From contig NZ_SMFY01000005.1 of NCBI RefSeq assembly GCF_004339465.1, forward strand, positions 1 to 64,000: a stretch of 64,000 nt of DNA, read 5' to 3'. Position 1 is the stretch's first letter, and each line of letters starts with the position of its first letter. The notes below the pieces were generated by a model, which saw only the letters and a list, made by a program, of their open reading frames with translations, did not search any database and was not told where the DNA came from. Below, piece after piece: positions 54,035 through 63,888 of this stretch. The position numbers and the translations under genes are program-made. Source of the DNA: Ancylobacter aquaticus (GTDB taxonomy: Bacteria; Pseudomonadota; Alphaproteobacteria; Rhizobiales; Xanthobacteraceae).

Positions 54035-54542
54035 CACGACGGCCCGGTCTGCTCGGGTGAAACCGCTGGTCTGGCGCATTCAGAACCCGCACACCACGGA
54101 CCTGGTTTCCGGGGAGACGGTGGTTCTGCTGGCGATGGTTCCGTGGGGGGCCGTCGCCATTACAAAGGCACTCAAGGAGACGGGTTATCGCGTCTGCGAG
54201 GGTGCCTCGCGCGCCGGCGGCTTCGCGTCAATTGAGGAAGCGCGGGAATGGGCTGAGACGGGATACCAGCGAATGATGGCGGCGGCGATCGAGCTCGATG
54301 CGCCGTCGCCCCCGCCCCCGGCGGCGCTCTCGGTGCCGGCGGCGGTCATGGCCCTTTGGGAGGAGACCGCCGGCCGGCCCTGGCCGCAGGCGGCTCCGCT
54401 GGGACCGGACATAGAGGCGATGATGGCCGATGGATGGATACGGCTGGCCGGGACAAGTGGCGGATCGCCTTCCGCATCTACCGCCATGCTGCAATGGACC
54501 CGGGCCGCCCAGATTGCGATGTCTCGCACGGACGCGATTTAG
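54027..54542 (+). CDS. Hypothetical protein
   Basis: A 171-residue protein with VKPLVWRIQNPHTTDLVSGETVV near the start, a Pro-rich linker (APSPPPPAALSVP), and a C-terminal DIEAMMADGWIRLAGTSGGSPSASTAMLQWTRAAQI. The sequence TAMLQWT occurs again in a plus-strand frame near 55247, pointing to a decayed relative downstream. No known domain seen. Translationally coupled to the preceding gene. Confidence 0.65.
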   Translation: MDDTTARSARVKPLVWRIQNPHTTDLVSGETVVLLAMVPWGAVAITKALKETGYRVCEGASRAGGFASIEEAREWAETGYQRMMAAAIELDAPSPPPPAALSVPAAVMALWEETAGRPWPQAAPLGPDIEAMMADGWIRLAGTSGGSPSASTAMLQWTRAAQIAMSRTDAI

Positions 54543-54599
54543 TGTAGCCGATCTGGCTACGGGTACGCTGCGCGTTCCGACCGCGACCCGCTTGCTCTG

Positions 54600-54803
54600 T
54601 TAGATCGCACTGCCCGCCGCGCGCTCAAGAGCCCGCTGGGCCGCCTCCAGCCGCTCCCACGACCCATGGCTCGCCCTGACCACGGCAAGCCGTTCCTGAA
54701 GCGGTAGCGCGGCCCTGCGAGCCCTGTGGAGCGCGAATGAATGATCCTCTAGCGCGGCCTCAAGATCTGAAAGAAGGTCGCGTAGGGTGTCGGGAATGGT
54801 CAT
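54600..54803 (-). CDS. Small coiled-coil hypothetical protein
   Basis: A 67-residue helical protein (TLRDLLSDLEAALEDHSFAL, then RLEAAQRALERAAG). A perfect aggagg site 7 bases before ATG 54803 makes it a real gene despite its size. Function unknown. It is opposite in strand to the traG operon and sits just after it. Confidence 0.6.
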   Translation of the reverse strand: MTIPDTLRDLLSDLEAALEDHSFALHRARRAALPLQERLAVVRASHGSWERLEAAQRALERAAGSAI

Positions 54804-54836
54804 GATTTGCCCTCCTGTGCGGATCGAACCGAGCAA

Positions 54837-55286
54837 GGCCGCGCGAAGGCGTTCCTATCGCACGGCCCGGATAATCCTCTCCTGGTCGCCGGCCCCAGGC
54901 GCTGGCGGTGCTGAACGAATGTCACCCCGCACCGGGACAGGCCGCTTTGTGCCCCCCAGCCTGCGCTAGGATGACCGGGGCATGAGCAATAATTCGCTGA
55001 ACGCCCCTCTCCGGCGAATCGGCTTCGACAAGGGGCAACGTCAGCGAGATGACCTCAGATGCCATCGAGCGCCACGCTTCACGCTGATAGATGGTCGCGA
55101 TGCAGGAACACGGCGCGGTGATGCTGGTGGCCAGCCTACGCCGCCGCTTATCAGGAGGCTTCGCCATCAACGATCTGCAGGCCGTGATAAAGGACGACCG
55201 GCTCCGGGTTGCGGACAAAGGCGGCTATCCTCCCGGAGCGCAAACGGCGATGCTGCAATGGACCCCGGCCGCGCGTATCCGAGAAC
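54837..55286. other. Interval with decayed fragments
   Basis: 450 bp without an intact gene. It holds an Rhs scrap on the minus strand (55082-55140) and, on the plus strand, a short TAMLQWTPAARI-like segment near 55247-55285 that echoes the C-terminus of the protein at 54027. Nothing else recognisable. Confidence 0.5.
55082..55140 (-). pseudogene. Orphan Rhs-core fragment
   Basis: Minus-strand translation gives [13 protein letters not shown] and a stop. The full Rhs protein has [14 protein letters not shown] at 56950-57000. DNA is nearly identical over about 28 bases (one indel and one substitution). It is too short to code for anything and looks like a recombination scar from an earlier Rhs tip. 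Confidence 0.6.
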
Positions 55287-55940
55287 CTAAACAAGGCTGC
55301 GCGCGCGCAACGTCTCAAAAAATCGTTCCATCTTTCGCATCGAACGGGGATCCGAAACGAAACGGGCGCCATGTTTTTGGATCAGCCCCCGAGCCAACTC
55401 CGTGTCACCATCAACTATAGCAATAGCAATAGCAATGCGCGAGACATCGCTTTCCAGAAGGCAGACAGATTTTGCGGACTCTGATGCTTCGAAGAATTCG
55501 TCTTTTATTTTACTATAATCTGACCACTTATCGAAAAATGGAACAACAATCTCATTGTGATATTCGACAATTCGATCAGACAAACTCTCTACTTCATATA
55601 ACGACCTATACTCTAAGCTAGCAAATTTTGGATTACTTGTTGACATCAACCCTATCAATGCAATGTCATTAAACATTTCGTCCTTTATTGTAGGATCATC
55701 GATCCAAACAATTTTCCATACATTCTTCCAGTTTATTCCGCAATGCAATTCAAAGCAATGCATATACCTGTAGTCCTTATCTAAAACCTGAAACGTATTT
55801 CTTGACAAGTTCGTATTAATTGTAAAATTAATGTATGTCGATCTTTTGCGTACTGAATAGTTAATTTCAGACAATTTTTTAACTACTAAATCTAAAATGC
55901 AAGCTCTGGCTTCAAATAATTTTTTCTGATCTTCTGACAT
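55287..55940 (-). CDS. Candidate immunity protein for the Rhs toxin
   Basis: A 217-residue soluble protein starting MSEDQKKLFEARACILDLVV, 32 bp after the Rhs stop on the same strand. Most of the gene is strongly AT-rich (55480-55940), unlike every neighbour. This is the usual mark of horizontally swapped toxin/immunity cassettes. Lys/Ile/Asn/Tyr-rich content and YINFTINTN then FELHCGINW recall DUF4304-type immunity folds, but that is only a resemblance. It has no signal peptide, fitting protection in the cytoplasm against a nuclease. The TTG at 55967 is a weaker start. Confidence 0.65.
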   Translation of the reverse strand: MSEDQKKLFEARACILDLVVKKLSEINYSVRKRSTYINFTINTNLSRNTFQVLDKDYRYMHCFELHCGINWKNVWKIVWIDDPTIKDEMFNDIALIGLMSTSNPKFASLEYRSLYEVESLSDRIVEYHNEIVVPFFDKWSDYSKIKDEFFEASESAKSVCLLESDVSRIAIAIAIVDGDTELARGLIQKHGARFVSDPRSMRKMERFFETLRARSLV

Positions 55941-55972
55941 CTCTAGTACCTCATATACCAGCTGCAAAAACC

Positions 55973-58900
55973 TCAGTCAGTATCGTCTGAATCATCATCG
56001 TTATCCCTTGTGGAACTTTCCATCGCTGATGCTGCGCCTCCCAAAAATTGCCCTTTTGCGGCCGCCGTTGCAGCCCCAAGGTCAATTCCGGCCTCACGCG
56101 CTGCCGCTTCTCGAGATATACGGACGACGGACATGCTATCTATTGAACGGTTTGCAAATTGTGCCCCATTGACAGAACCACCAACAACCCTGACATCCAT
56201 TCCAGCGTCAATAGCTGCTTTTACGGCCTTTTGTGGCCCTGTGAGTTGCGCGGCACCAGTCTTCACTTCAACTCCCACGATGCTTCCTCCTTTTCGGGCG
56301 ACTGCATCCAAGACGGCATACGCTCCATCAGCCCCCCCAACTCTTACGCCGACCTGCGTAGCGACATCGTATCCTTGGGCTCTGAGCGCCCTGATGGCGA
56401 TTGCCTCCCCGGCTCTACCGAGCACGCGATTCTGAGCAAGAGCTTTGGCAGCGGTCAATGTCGCAGCAGCAGCTGCGGAGCGAACAGGGGCGCTTAGGCC
56501 GCTCGTTAACGCACCCAAACCTGCATCTACGGCTAGAGCCCCGTAACTGAGCTCTGAACGATAACCGAGCGCAATCTCAGCCTCTTGGATCGCTAAGCCG
56601 GTGAGGAAACCAGCCCCAGCGCCCCATAGGTTGTTAACAAAATGCCCATTCGGGTCGCTCTTGTTCACCGGATCGTTGTCGGCATAGGCGTAGCGGTTGG
56701 TGCCGACGCCGGGCTCGATCGGATCGAGTGTGTCGGGGGAGAGGAAGCGCCCGATCACCGGGTCGTAATAGCGGGCGTGGAGATAGAGCAGCCCGGTTTC
56801 CGGATCGTGGCGCTCGCCGATGAAGCCGCGCGGCTCGGCCGGGGCGGCAGGCGAGCAGCCGGGTATGGAGGGGGCTTCCGCCTGCGTTCGGTCGCCATAG
56901 GGGCGATAGGCGGAACGGCTGGCGACGCAGCCGGTGGCATCCGTGGTGAGCTTGACGCTGGCGAGATGGTCACGATGCAGGAACACCGGCGCGGTCGCCC
57001 CGCCGGCATCCGGCGTCACCAGCTGCGTATCGGCATGAACATCGAGCCGCCAGGTGGTCTTCGCCGTCCATGCGGCAGGAGAGCCCTCGCACGCATAGGA
57101 GGTCACGCGCTCGATGTCGCCGGTGACGGTAAGCGTGATCTTTTGCGGCGCCGGCGCCGCGCAGGGCGAGCCCGGCGGGATCTCCGTCGCGGTGGTCTTT
57201 TTCAGCCGCTCGCCCTCGGGGCCATAGGTCATCGCCACACTGGCGCCGGCGAGCGTGATGGTGACGGGACGGTTCTCGCCGTCCCAGGCAAGGGTGCGGC
57301 CGCGCCCATTGGTGAGGTTGCCGCTCGCATCCCAGCTGATTGTGGCACCGTCAATGGTGAGCGGGGCGTGCGGACGCGGCGCCGTCGGTTCCGGATAGGT
57401 GTAGGCGCCAACCCCGGTGGCGAAGGTCAGATTGCCGGCATTGTCATAGGTGAAGCTCTGGTCCCGGCTGTCATCCGTGTTGTCGGCGGTGATCAGACGG
57501 TCGACATCGTCATATTCATAGGCCCAGCTGTCGCTCGGCACCGCCGGCGCCGTGCCTGACGTCGCCACCGAGGTGATGCGCCCGCCAGCATCGTGCGCAT
57601 AGATCGCCTGGAACAGAGTCGTGCCGGCCTTGGCCGTGGTCACCTGGTCGAGCCAGCCGCGCGGCAGCGAATAGGCGAAGACGGTGGTCACCCCATTGGC
57701 GTAGGTGGCCGAGGTGGTCTTGCCGGCGGCGTCGTAGAGGAAGGCGCTGACATGGCCGGGGATGGCGAGCAGGCGCCCCGCCTCGTCATAGGTCCACGGA
57801 TTGGCCGGCGTGCCGACCACGTCGCCATTGGGGAAGCTCTTGCCCCGGATGCGCCCGCCTTCGTCATAGCGGGTCTCCAGCGTGAAGGTCTCCGACCCTG
57901 TGCCTGAAGGCGGCACCGTCCATTGCTCGCGTACCGCCCGGCCGGCCCTGTCGTAATCGGTGCGGGTGGTGGAGACATTGGCCTTGGTCTGCGTGGTCCG
58001 CTTGCCGACATTGTAGAAGCCGGGTCGCGCCTCGTCATAAAGGGAGGTCGTGACCTCGGAGGGCCCGCCGCTCGGCGCCACTGTCTGCGAGGTGACGCGC
58101 GAGAGCCGGTCATAGGTGAAGGTGGTCACCGTGCTGCGGGCATCGGTGCGGGTCAGCATCCGCCCGGCGGGGTCATAGCTGTAGGACGACGCCCCGGCAT
58201 CGGGATCCTGCGCCGCGGTTCGGCGGGACAGGGTGTCGTACTGATAGGACCACGGCGCCCCGATCGGGTCGGTGATAGTGGCGAGCCGGTTGAGCGCGTC
58301 CCAGCCGTAATTGGTCGATAGTGGGAAGCCGCCGAGCATGCGGTCTTCGCGAATCTTGTTGTCGAAGGCGTCGGTATGGACCACCGAGACATTGCCGTTG
58401 GGATCGGTGGTGGTCGTGCTGATGAACCCGAGAGGCGCGGCGCTGAGGCCGTAGCTCTGCGTGATCATTGCTGTGTCCGGCAGGACGGTGAGGGTTAGCC
58501 GGTCGAGACCGTCATAGGTCATGGTCGAGAGCTGCGGCGTTTCGGTGGGGTAATAGGGCAGCGAGATCGAGGCGATCTCGCCGCGTGCCGTGAAGCTGCG
58601 CTGCTGGACGATGGCGCTCGTCGTCGATGGGCCGCGCGAGGACATGAAGTAGGGGCGGGCAAGGCCGTCGAAGAAATAGCCCGTCCAGAGATCGCCCGCT
58701 GCCGTCGCGCCGGGCCGGGTGACGATGACCCCTTGGCTCGTTGGATCGCCGATGTCGCGGTACTCGTAGCCGCGGAAGTCATTGCCCGGCGGCACCAGCC
58801 GGGTCAGCCGGCACAGCGGGTCATAGGTCCGGGTGGTCGGCTGCAGGTTGACGTCGGTCTCGACCGCCGAGGCGCGGCAGCTCGGGTTCCAGGTGGTGGT

Positions 58901-61900
58901 GGTGCGGAAGCGGGTGTCACCGTCGAAATAGGGCGGCTGCTTCGTTTCGACTTCCAGCAGATGATGGACGGGATCGAAGACATGCTCGGTGCGGTTGCCG
59001 ACCTCGTCCACCTCGGCGGTGCGGTTGCCATAGCTGTCGAACGCGGCCGTGCGCTCCACCCAATTATCCGCCGGGCCGAGCCAGCGGCGCAGCCGGGTGG
59101 GATCGCCGCGCACCGGCGGCGTCGCGTTCACTGTGGCGCCGTCGTAAAAGACCAGGCTGCGCGCCAGCGGCGTGCTGGAAGGGCCGCCCGATCCGTAGCG
59201 CAGTTCCTCGCGCGGCTTGTCGACGATGTAGAGGCTGGTGTTCGGCGCAAACGCCTGCACCGTCGAGCGGTCATCCTGCGCCACGCCCACGCTGCCGCGC
59301 TCATGCAGCGTCGTCACGTTGCCGTAGAGATCGAACACTCGTTCGGTGCGCGCGGTACGAGACTGGCCGCCCGCCCACATCGCCTGGTCGGAGGCGGTAT
59401 TGCGGGAGAAGAAGGGCGGCTGGCTAAGCCGGATATCCTCATAGCTCTCGACGTCTTCACGCAGCACCGCGCCGCTGCCGGCCTTGGACACCAGCCGCTC
59501 GATCTTGCCGGCGGAGGCCACATCCTGGCGGAAGGTGTAGTCCCGCGTCGGGCACTTCGGCTCCCACGTCTCGCAGGGCAGCGTCATGGTGACATTGCGA
59601 TAGCCGAGGAAACGTCGCTCGGGGTAGTCATAAAGCGCGCCGGCATAGGCGTATTTGGTGGTTGAGGTGGATCCCCGACCGTCGAAGACGGAGACCTCCT
59701 TTACCGTCTGGTAGGTGGCCGGAAGCCGATTGCTGCGCGTCCATTCCGACGACGGCGCATAGGTCACGCTCGTCACCGCGCCATAGGGTGTGGTCACAGA
59801 GGTCAGGAGGTCCGGCACGCCGAAAGTGGCAAGGAGGACGTTTCCGCTATAATGGTAGCGAGATCGGGTTCCCGAGGAAGAGCTAACTGATCCCCTCATA
59901 AGATCGGCCCGACCGTCACCGTTGAAATCGGCGGCGCCGGCGACCACGGGGATAATCCGCTGCTCCCATGTCTGGTCACCGCGCGCCAGGAAAACGATCG
60001 AGGCCAGCCACGTGGCGCGTGGCCGCACAATTACATCCGTGCGACCATCGCCATCGACATCCGCAAGAACAGTAACTCCGCCCTCACCCATGGCAATGGG
60101 CAAGTTTCCGATAGGGACCGGATCCGTGAAATTTGTTCCATCCGAATATGAAACCCGGACTCTATTCTGAAGGGCGTTGAAGCTGATCCGGTCCGACTTT
60201 CCATCGCCGTTGAGGTCACCCACTTTGCCCAAATTGGGAATCGGCCTGCCGGGAAGGAAATTGCCATCCGCTCCCATCGCAAAGAGCCGGTCTAATTTGA
60301 TGACCTCCGATCGACCGTCTCCGTCGACATCGGCGGTCGACATGGGCGGGGGGATGATTGAAGCTCCGGCTCCGAGCGAGACACCTCGTGCGGCGAGGGT
60401 CGTGCCATTGAAAGAGTAAATCCGAGTATGAGAGGCAGCAGGATAATTTCGGGTGCTGCTTATCATCGCGAGTTCTTCGCGACCGTCCCCATCGAAATCA
60501 CCAACCGCGGTCGAGTGATTGTAGGGAACCGGCTCCTCTCGGATGAGCTGATACCAAGGAAGGGGGATATTTACGTCTTCTATTCTTAATTCTTTGACGC
60601 TGCCATTGCGGGATATGCTGTACGTATATGACCCACCTTGCAAGCGTGGGCAGGACAAATCATCGCAATCCCCTCGATAAACTTGCGCCCATATGAAATC
60701 ATCAATCCCATTCCCATCGTAATCAAGTACGATGCTATCATCGTACCAATTTGTAATCGAACGACTTCTGACTACCGGGCATCGCAGTATGTTGGGCGCA
60801 ATCAAGCCGGCAAAGGCGCAGTACCTGTCCTGTTGAATGGCCGGAAGCGGACGCGCGTTCGTGACGCGCCCATCGCCGCTGAAATCACCAAAGCCCGACG
60901 AGGCATAAGCTGACGTGGCGTTGAACAGATTCTCGGTGGTGAAGTCGAGGCCCGGATTGGAGTAGGCGAAGGTCGTCGGCGGCAGGGCCGTGCCGATCGC
61001 CGTGCCGTCCGGCTGAATGACGAAGTCGCTGCCGAACTCCTGGACTGAGGCCAGCCGGGCAAGGCCGGTGATGAGGCTCGTCTCCTGCGCTAGCAGATAG
61101 GCCTTGTAGTTGTTGCCGTCGACGCGGACCTCGATCCGCTTCAGACGCTTGTCCTGGATCGCCAGACTGCGCCCGGTAGCCGAGGTCTGGACGTCGGCGA
61201 CCGTGTCGGCGATGAAGTCGATCTGCACCCCGGCATAGGTGATCCGCGTCGGCCAGCACGAGGGGAGGATACCGCAGCCATAGCTGTAGGAGACCGTATT
61301 GCCGTGGGTGTCGATCACCTGCGCAAGAAGCCAGCGGAACTGATTCTGGAGCTTTGCCGGGTCGGTGTCGCCGCTGGGCACCGTGCTGCCCCAGGTCGAG
61401 ACAGGCCGGTAGATCGAGCGGGTGCCGTCCTTACCGGTCACGGTCCAGCTGTTGTCGCCTGCGGCAAAGACGATGCGCCGATAGCTCTCCACCCGCGTCG
61501 CATGGGTGCCCCCCGATGCGCAACTGGGATTGGTCGCCGCTGTGGCGCAGGGCACGAGTGGCGTGCCATCCAGCGCGAAGGTGTCATTGGCGTCGAAGGC
61601 CGGGGCGCCCTGCCGCACCGAAATGCGGACGATGTCGCTGAGGCTCGAAACCTGCCAGCCGACACCCACATAACCCGCGAAGAAGCCACCGGCGCGCAGG
61701 CCGAGGCTGGAATCGTAGACGAGGTCGATATCCGGCTCGATTCCTCTGAAGGCCGGAACCTTCAGATCGACGATCTGGGTAAAGCTGCCATTGTACGGCG
61801 CCTTGTCCGGCTTCGCCTGGCTGGGCTCCGGCGTGATGTTGCTGCCCGCGCTGAAGCCGCCGGGCTCTGGATCCGCCGCGAGGACCGCAGCTGCCTGCGG

Positions 61901-62230
61901 CTCCGCCTCACCAGCTTCCCCCGCATCAGCCGCCGCCGCCGGATCTGCCTCGCCCTTCTCCGGCTCGGGCACGGACCGCAGCCCGGATGGCCCGTAGACC
62001 TGCGGCTTTTCCGAAGCCGGAGCGGTCGTCTCAGGAACGGAAGGTGCGGCCGCAGGTGGCGCGCTGGCATCCGGCTTGGCCGGTTCCGCCTGGCCGGCTG
62101 TGGGCGGCGGCGCCTGCGCGATGGCGCCGTGGCCCGCATAAAGCGTGGCGGCCGCTACACCGATGGCCGCAAGGGCAAGGAGGGAATTGGACGAAACGGC
62201 ACGGCCACGAACGCTGCGATGAAGTGTCAT
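55973..62230 (-). CDS. Secreted SpvB / FG-GAP / Rhs polymorphic toxin with PD-(D/E)XK-like nuclease tip
   Basis: A 2085-residue protein. An N-terminal signal peptide ends near [10 protein letters not shown], followed by a Pro/Ala/Glu-rich linker to about residue 150. A SpvB-like domain comes next ([20 protein letters not shown]). FG-GAP/VCBS repeats ([37 protein letters not shown]) and a TcdB-middle-like region follow. Then come many YD/Rhs repeats and the closing core [26 protein letters not shown] near 1863. The last 220 residues differ in composition and hold [24 protein letters not shown], a PD-(D/E)XK-type nuclease site. Likely a contact or export toxin released from a beta shell. The ATG at 62230 follows ggggcggg. 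Confidence 0.85.
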   Translation of the reverse strand: MTLHRSVRGRAVSSNSLLALAAIGVAAATLYAGHGAIAQAPPPTAGQAEPAKPDASAPPAAAPSVPETTAPASEKPQVYGPSGLRSVPEPEKGEADPAAAADAGEAGEAEPQAAAVLAADPEPGGFSAGSNITPEPSQAKPDKAPYNGSFTQIVDLKVPAFRGIEPDIDLVYDSSLGLRAGGFFAGYVGVGWQVSSLSDIVRISVRQGAPAFDANDTFALDGTPLVPCATAATNPSCASGGTHATRVESYRRIVFAAGDNSWTVTGKDGTRSIYRPVSTWGSTVPSGDTDPAKLQNQFRWLLAQVIDTHGNTVSYSYGCGILPSCWPTRITYAGVQIDFIADTVADVQTSATGRSLAIQDKRLKRIEVRVDGNNYKAYLLAQETSLITGLARLASVQEFGSDFVIQPDGTAIGTALPPTTFAYSNPGLDFTTENLFNATSAYASSGFGDFSGDGRVTNARPLPAIQQDRYCAFAGLIAPNILRCPVVRSRSITNWYDDSIVLDYDGNGIDDFIWAQVYRGDCDDLSCPRLQGGSYTYSISRNGSVKELRIEDVNIPLPWYQLIREEPVPYNHSTAVGDFDGDGREELAMISSTRNYPAASHTRIYSFNGTTLAARGVSLGAGASIIPPPMSTADVDGDGRSEVIKLDRLFAMGADGNFLPGRPIPNLGKVGDLNGDGKSDRISFNALQNRVRVSYSDGTNFTDPVPIGNLPIAMGEGGVTVLADVDGDGRTDVIVRPRATWLASIVFLARGDQTWEQRIIPVVAGAADFNGDGRADLMRGSVSSSSGTRSRYHYSGNVLLATFGVPDLLTSVTTPYGAVTSVTYAPSSEWTRSNRLPATYQTVKEVSVFDGRGSTSTTKYAYAGALYDYPERRFLGYRNVTMTLPCETWEPKCPTRDYTFRQDVASAGKIERLVSKAGSGAVLREDVESYEDIRLSQPPFFSRNTASDQAMWAGGQSRTARTERVFDLYGNVTTLHERGSVGVAQDDRSTVQAFAPNTSLYIVDKPREELRYGSGGPSSTPLARSLVFYDGATVNATPPVRGDPTRLRRWLGPADNWVERTAAFDSYGNRTAEVDEVGNRTEHVFDPVHHLLEVETKQPPYFDGDTRFRTTTTWNPSCRASAVETDVNLQPTTRTYDPLCRLTRLVPPGNDFRGYEYRDIGDPTSQGVIVTRPGATAAGDLWTGYFFDGLARPYFMSSRGPSTTSAIVQQRSFTARGEIASISLPYYPTETPQLSTMTYDGLDRLTLTVLPDTAMITQSYGLSAAPLGFISTTTTDPNGNVSVVHTDAFDNKIREDRMLGGFPLSTNYGWDALNRLATITDPIGAPWSYQYDTLSRRTAAQDPDAGASSYSYDPAGRMLTRTDARSTVTTFTYDRLSRVTSQTVAPSGGPSEVTTSLYDEARPGFYNVGKRTTQTKANVSTTRTDYDRAGRAVREQWTVPPSGTGSETFTLETRYDEGGRIRGKSFPNGDVVGTPANPWTYDEAGRLLAIPGHVSAFLYDAAGKTTSATYANGVTTVFAYSLPRGWLDQVTTAKAGTTLFQAIYAHDAGGRITSVATSGTAPAVPSDSWAYEYDDVDRLITADNTDDSRDQSFTYDNAGNLTFATGVGAYTYPEPTAPRPHAPLTIDGATISWDASGNLTNGRGRTLAWDGENRPVTITLAGASVAMTYGPEGERLKKTTATEIPPGSPCAAPAPQKITLTVTGDIERVTSYACEGSPAAWTAKTTWRLDVHADTQLVTPDAGGATAPVFLHRDHLASVKLTTDATGCVASRSAYRPYGDRTQAEAPSIPGCSPAAPAEPRGFIGERHDPETGLLYLHARYYDPVIGRFLSPDTLDPIEPGVGTNRYAYADNDPVNKSDPNGHFVNNLWGAGAGFLTGLAIQEAEIALGYRSELSYGALAVDAGLGALTSGLSAPVRSAAAAATLTAAKALAQNRVLGRAGEAIAIRALRAQGYDVATQVGVRVGGADGAYAVLDAVARKGGSIVGVEVKTGAAQLTGPQKAVKAAIDAGMDVRVVGGSVNGAQFANRSIDSMSVVRISREAAAREAGIDLGAATAAAKGQFLGGAASAMESSTRDNDDDSDDTD

Positions 62231-62560
62231 CCCGCCCCACCAGACTGATATGCGTGCATACAAGGCTAATGCACGGTATGGACGCGCGGCAACGGGAATG
62301 TGACGCAAAAGTGGCAAGGACTTTTGCAGATCGACGCTTAGGCCCCAAGCCGCATCGTCGATCGACCCGGACCAAGGAGGGAAAATCAGGCTTGTGCCGT
62401 CAACCGCGATGAGGGCTGAGAAATATGGCATTCGCCACCCTGCGAAGCCCACCACAGCCTGACGGATTTCGCACAGAACTGCGCGCTCAAGCGGCCACAA
62501 ACCCAAGCGAACGGCCGCGAATGGCGTCCCCGGGCCGCAGCAGCCGCCCGCCGCGCGACA

Positions 62561-62929
62561 TCAATGATAGGGGGCGATCAGAACGTCGTCTTCAGGCAGC
62601 AGGCGATAAAGAGCCCAGTTCCAGGCATCCATGAACAGCCACGAAACAGCGCCGGCCACCAGCATGAGTGAGGCGTGAAGGGCTGGCACCCCGGAAGCGA
62701 AACCCGCCACGGCGAGGACGATCCAGACCAGGGACAGCTTGCGCATGAGAACGACGAAGGGCAGGCCGGTCACGAGGACAAAGAGGGCCATGCTCCGCGC
62801 CATCGAGCCCAGGAGGCGCAACGGCCAGATGAGGATGCGCAACCAGATCGGCCGGCGGGCCGGCGGTTGACGGGCATCCGTGCCCCGCTCGGCGGGCGCT
62901 GGGAATGTACGGGCTCGATAGGGTTCCAT
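62561..62929 (-). CDS. Small inner-membrane protein of unknown function
   Basis: A 122-residue protein. The N-terminal 30 residues are Pro/Arg-rich, followed by three hydrophobic stretches (MALFVLVTGLPFVVLM, LVWIVLAVAGFASGV, LMLVAGAVSWLFMDA). The ATG at 62929 follows ggagag, and an upstream ATG at 62941 is possible. It lies downstream of ssb beyond a terminator-like hairpin. Plasmid-borne genes of this kind often sit beside ssb, but no role is known. Confidence 0.65.
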   Translation of the reverse strand: MEPYRARTFPAPAERGTDARQPPARRPIWLRILIWPLRLLGSMARSMALFVLVTGLPFVVLMRKLSLVWIVLAVAGFASGVPALHASLMLVAGAVSWLFMDAWNWALYRLLPEDDVLIAPYH

Positions 62930-62953
62930 GGGTCTCTCCATCCCGTTGCGGGC

Positions 62954-62988
62954 AAGGAAAACCGGGTGGGAGCGATCTCACCACCCGG
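62954..62988 (-). terminator. Rho-independent terminator of ssb
   Basis: Read on the minus strand: ccgggtgg stem (62981-62988), inner gag/ctc pairs, loop, ccacccgg stem (62962-62969), then ttttcctt. It lies 12 bp after the ssb stop. Confidence 0.7.
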
Positions 62989-62999
62989 ACTTTACCTGT

Positions 63000-63359
63000 T
63001 CAGCCCTCGGCGATCCACGCATCGAGCAGGATGATGTCGCCATTGCCGAAGGGGCGCAGAACGATTTCCGTCACCTTGTGGGTCTGGCCGTCCTTGTCAT
63101 ATTCGCGGGTTTCCATGGCGCCGGTGACATGGACCTTGGTCCCCTTCTGCAGGCGCTTTTCGATCCGCTTGACGAGGTGATCATCGAAGACGACGACCGT
63201 GTGCCACTGCGTGACTTCCTTCCAATTGCCCTCCCGGTCCTTATAGTTGTTGTTGGTCGCCACGCGGAAGGTGGCAACACGGCCACCATTCTGGAAGGTA
63301 CGGATTTCGGGATTGCCGCCAAGGCTTCCGATGATTTCAGCGCGGTTGAGAGTGAACAT
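63000..63359 (-). CDS. ssb: Single-stranded DNA-binding protein
   Basis: A 119-residue OB-fold protein: NRAEIIGSLGGNPEIRTFQNGGRVATFRVATNN, then WHTVVVFDDHLVKRIEKRLQKGTKVHVTGAMETREY. It lacks the acidic C-terminal tip (DDDIPF-type) and long linker of the chromosomal SSB. This is usual for plasmid or phage copies, which coat single-stranded DNA entering during conjugation. It ends with DAWIAEG. Confidence 0.92.
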   Translation of the reverse strand: MFTLNRAEIIGSLGGNPEIRTFQNGGRVATFRVATNNNYKDREGNWKEVTQWHTVVVFDDHLVKRIEKRLQKGTKVHVTGAMETREYDKDGQTHKVTEIVLRPFGNGDIILLDAWIAEG

Positions 63360-63888
63360 ATCAAATCTCCATTCGGATCAGGATCACGGGGAAAGTCGAG
63401 CGTTACGAAAGGACTGTCGTCAAGGTTTCGCCCTAACCTATACAGTTCTTAGGCGAAGCAGGCCGTCCTGCTTCCCGAGTTCGCGCGGAGCAGCGGGGGA
63501 GTTGGGGGGCAAGGGGGATGATGACGGGGGGAACCACCCACCCGAAGGGGCGGCGCGTTTACGCGCCGGCATGGCAGGCCGCTCGCGGCCGAATGCTGGG
63601 GGGTGGCGTCATCGCCCTTGCTGGGGCAGAGGGGGCAGAGCCTCCTGGCCCCGTGTTCCTCAGCCAGAAACTGGCGCGCCTTGGCGTGCTCTTTGGCCTC
63701 GTGATGTCGTCACCGGCATCGAGGGGGGAGAGGCGAGAGGGGTGGCATGGCCCCACTCTCGCCACGCGCGCGGGCGGTCGATCCGCCTGAGCGCGGGACC
63801 GGCCCGGCCGCTCGGCGGGCCATCGGATTGGGAAAGCGCTGCCCCCCGGCGCTGTAGTCGTCGGGGGGCGTCTTCGCCTCACAGGGCG
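63360..63888. other. Gene-free interval
   Basis: 529 bp with G-runs (ggggag, ggggggc) and Arg/Pro/Gly-rich pseudo-frames on both strands. No family features. A short cctatacagttcttaggc stretch around 63436 could hold the ssb promoter. Nothing else seen. Confidence 0.45.

Noticed and set aside
56642-57559. 305-residue plus-strand frame
   Set aside because: Antisense to the Rhs repeats. Repetitive Gly/Arg/Ala composition only.
55973-62230. Rhs protein as a T6SS-delivered effector
   Set aside because: No PAAR or VgrG sequence is present and the protein begins with a signal peptide, so a T6SS route is not supported here.
63518-63790. 90-residue plus-strand frame and its minus-strand counterpart
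   Set aside because: Low-complexity Gly/Arg/Pro sequence in a G-rich intergenic stretch, with no supporting motif.
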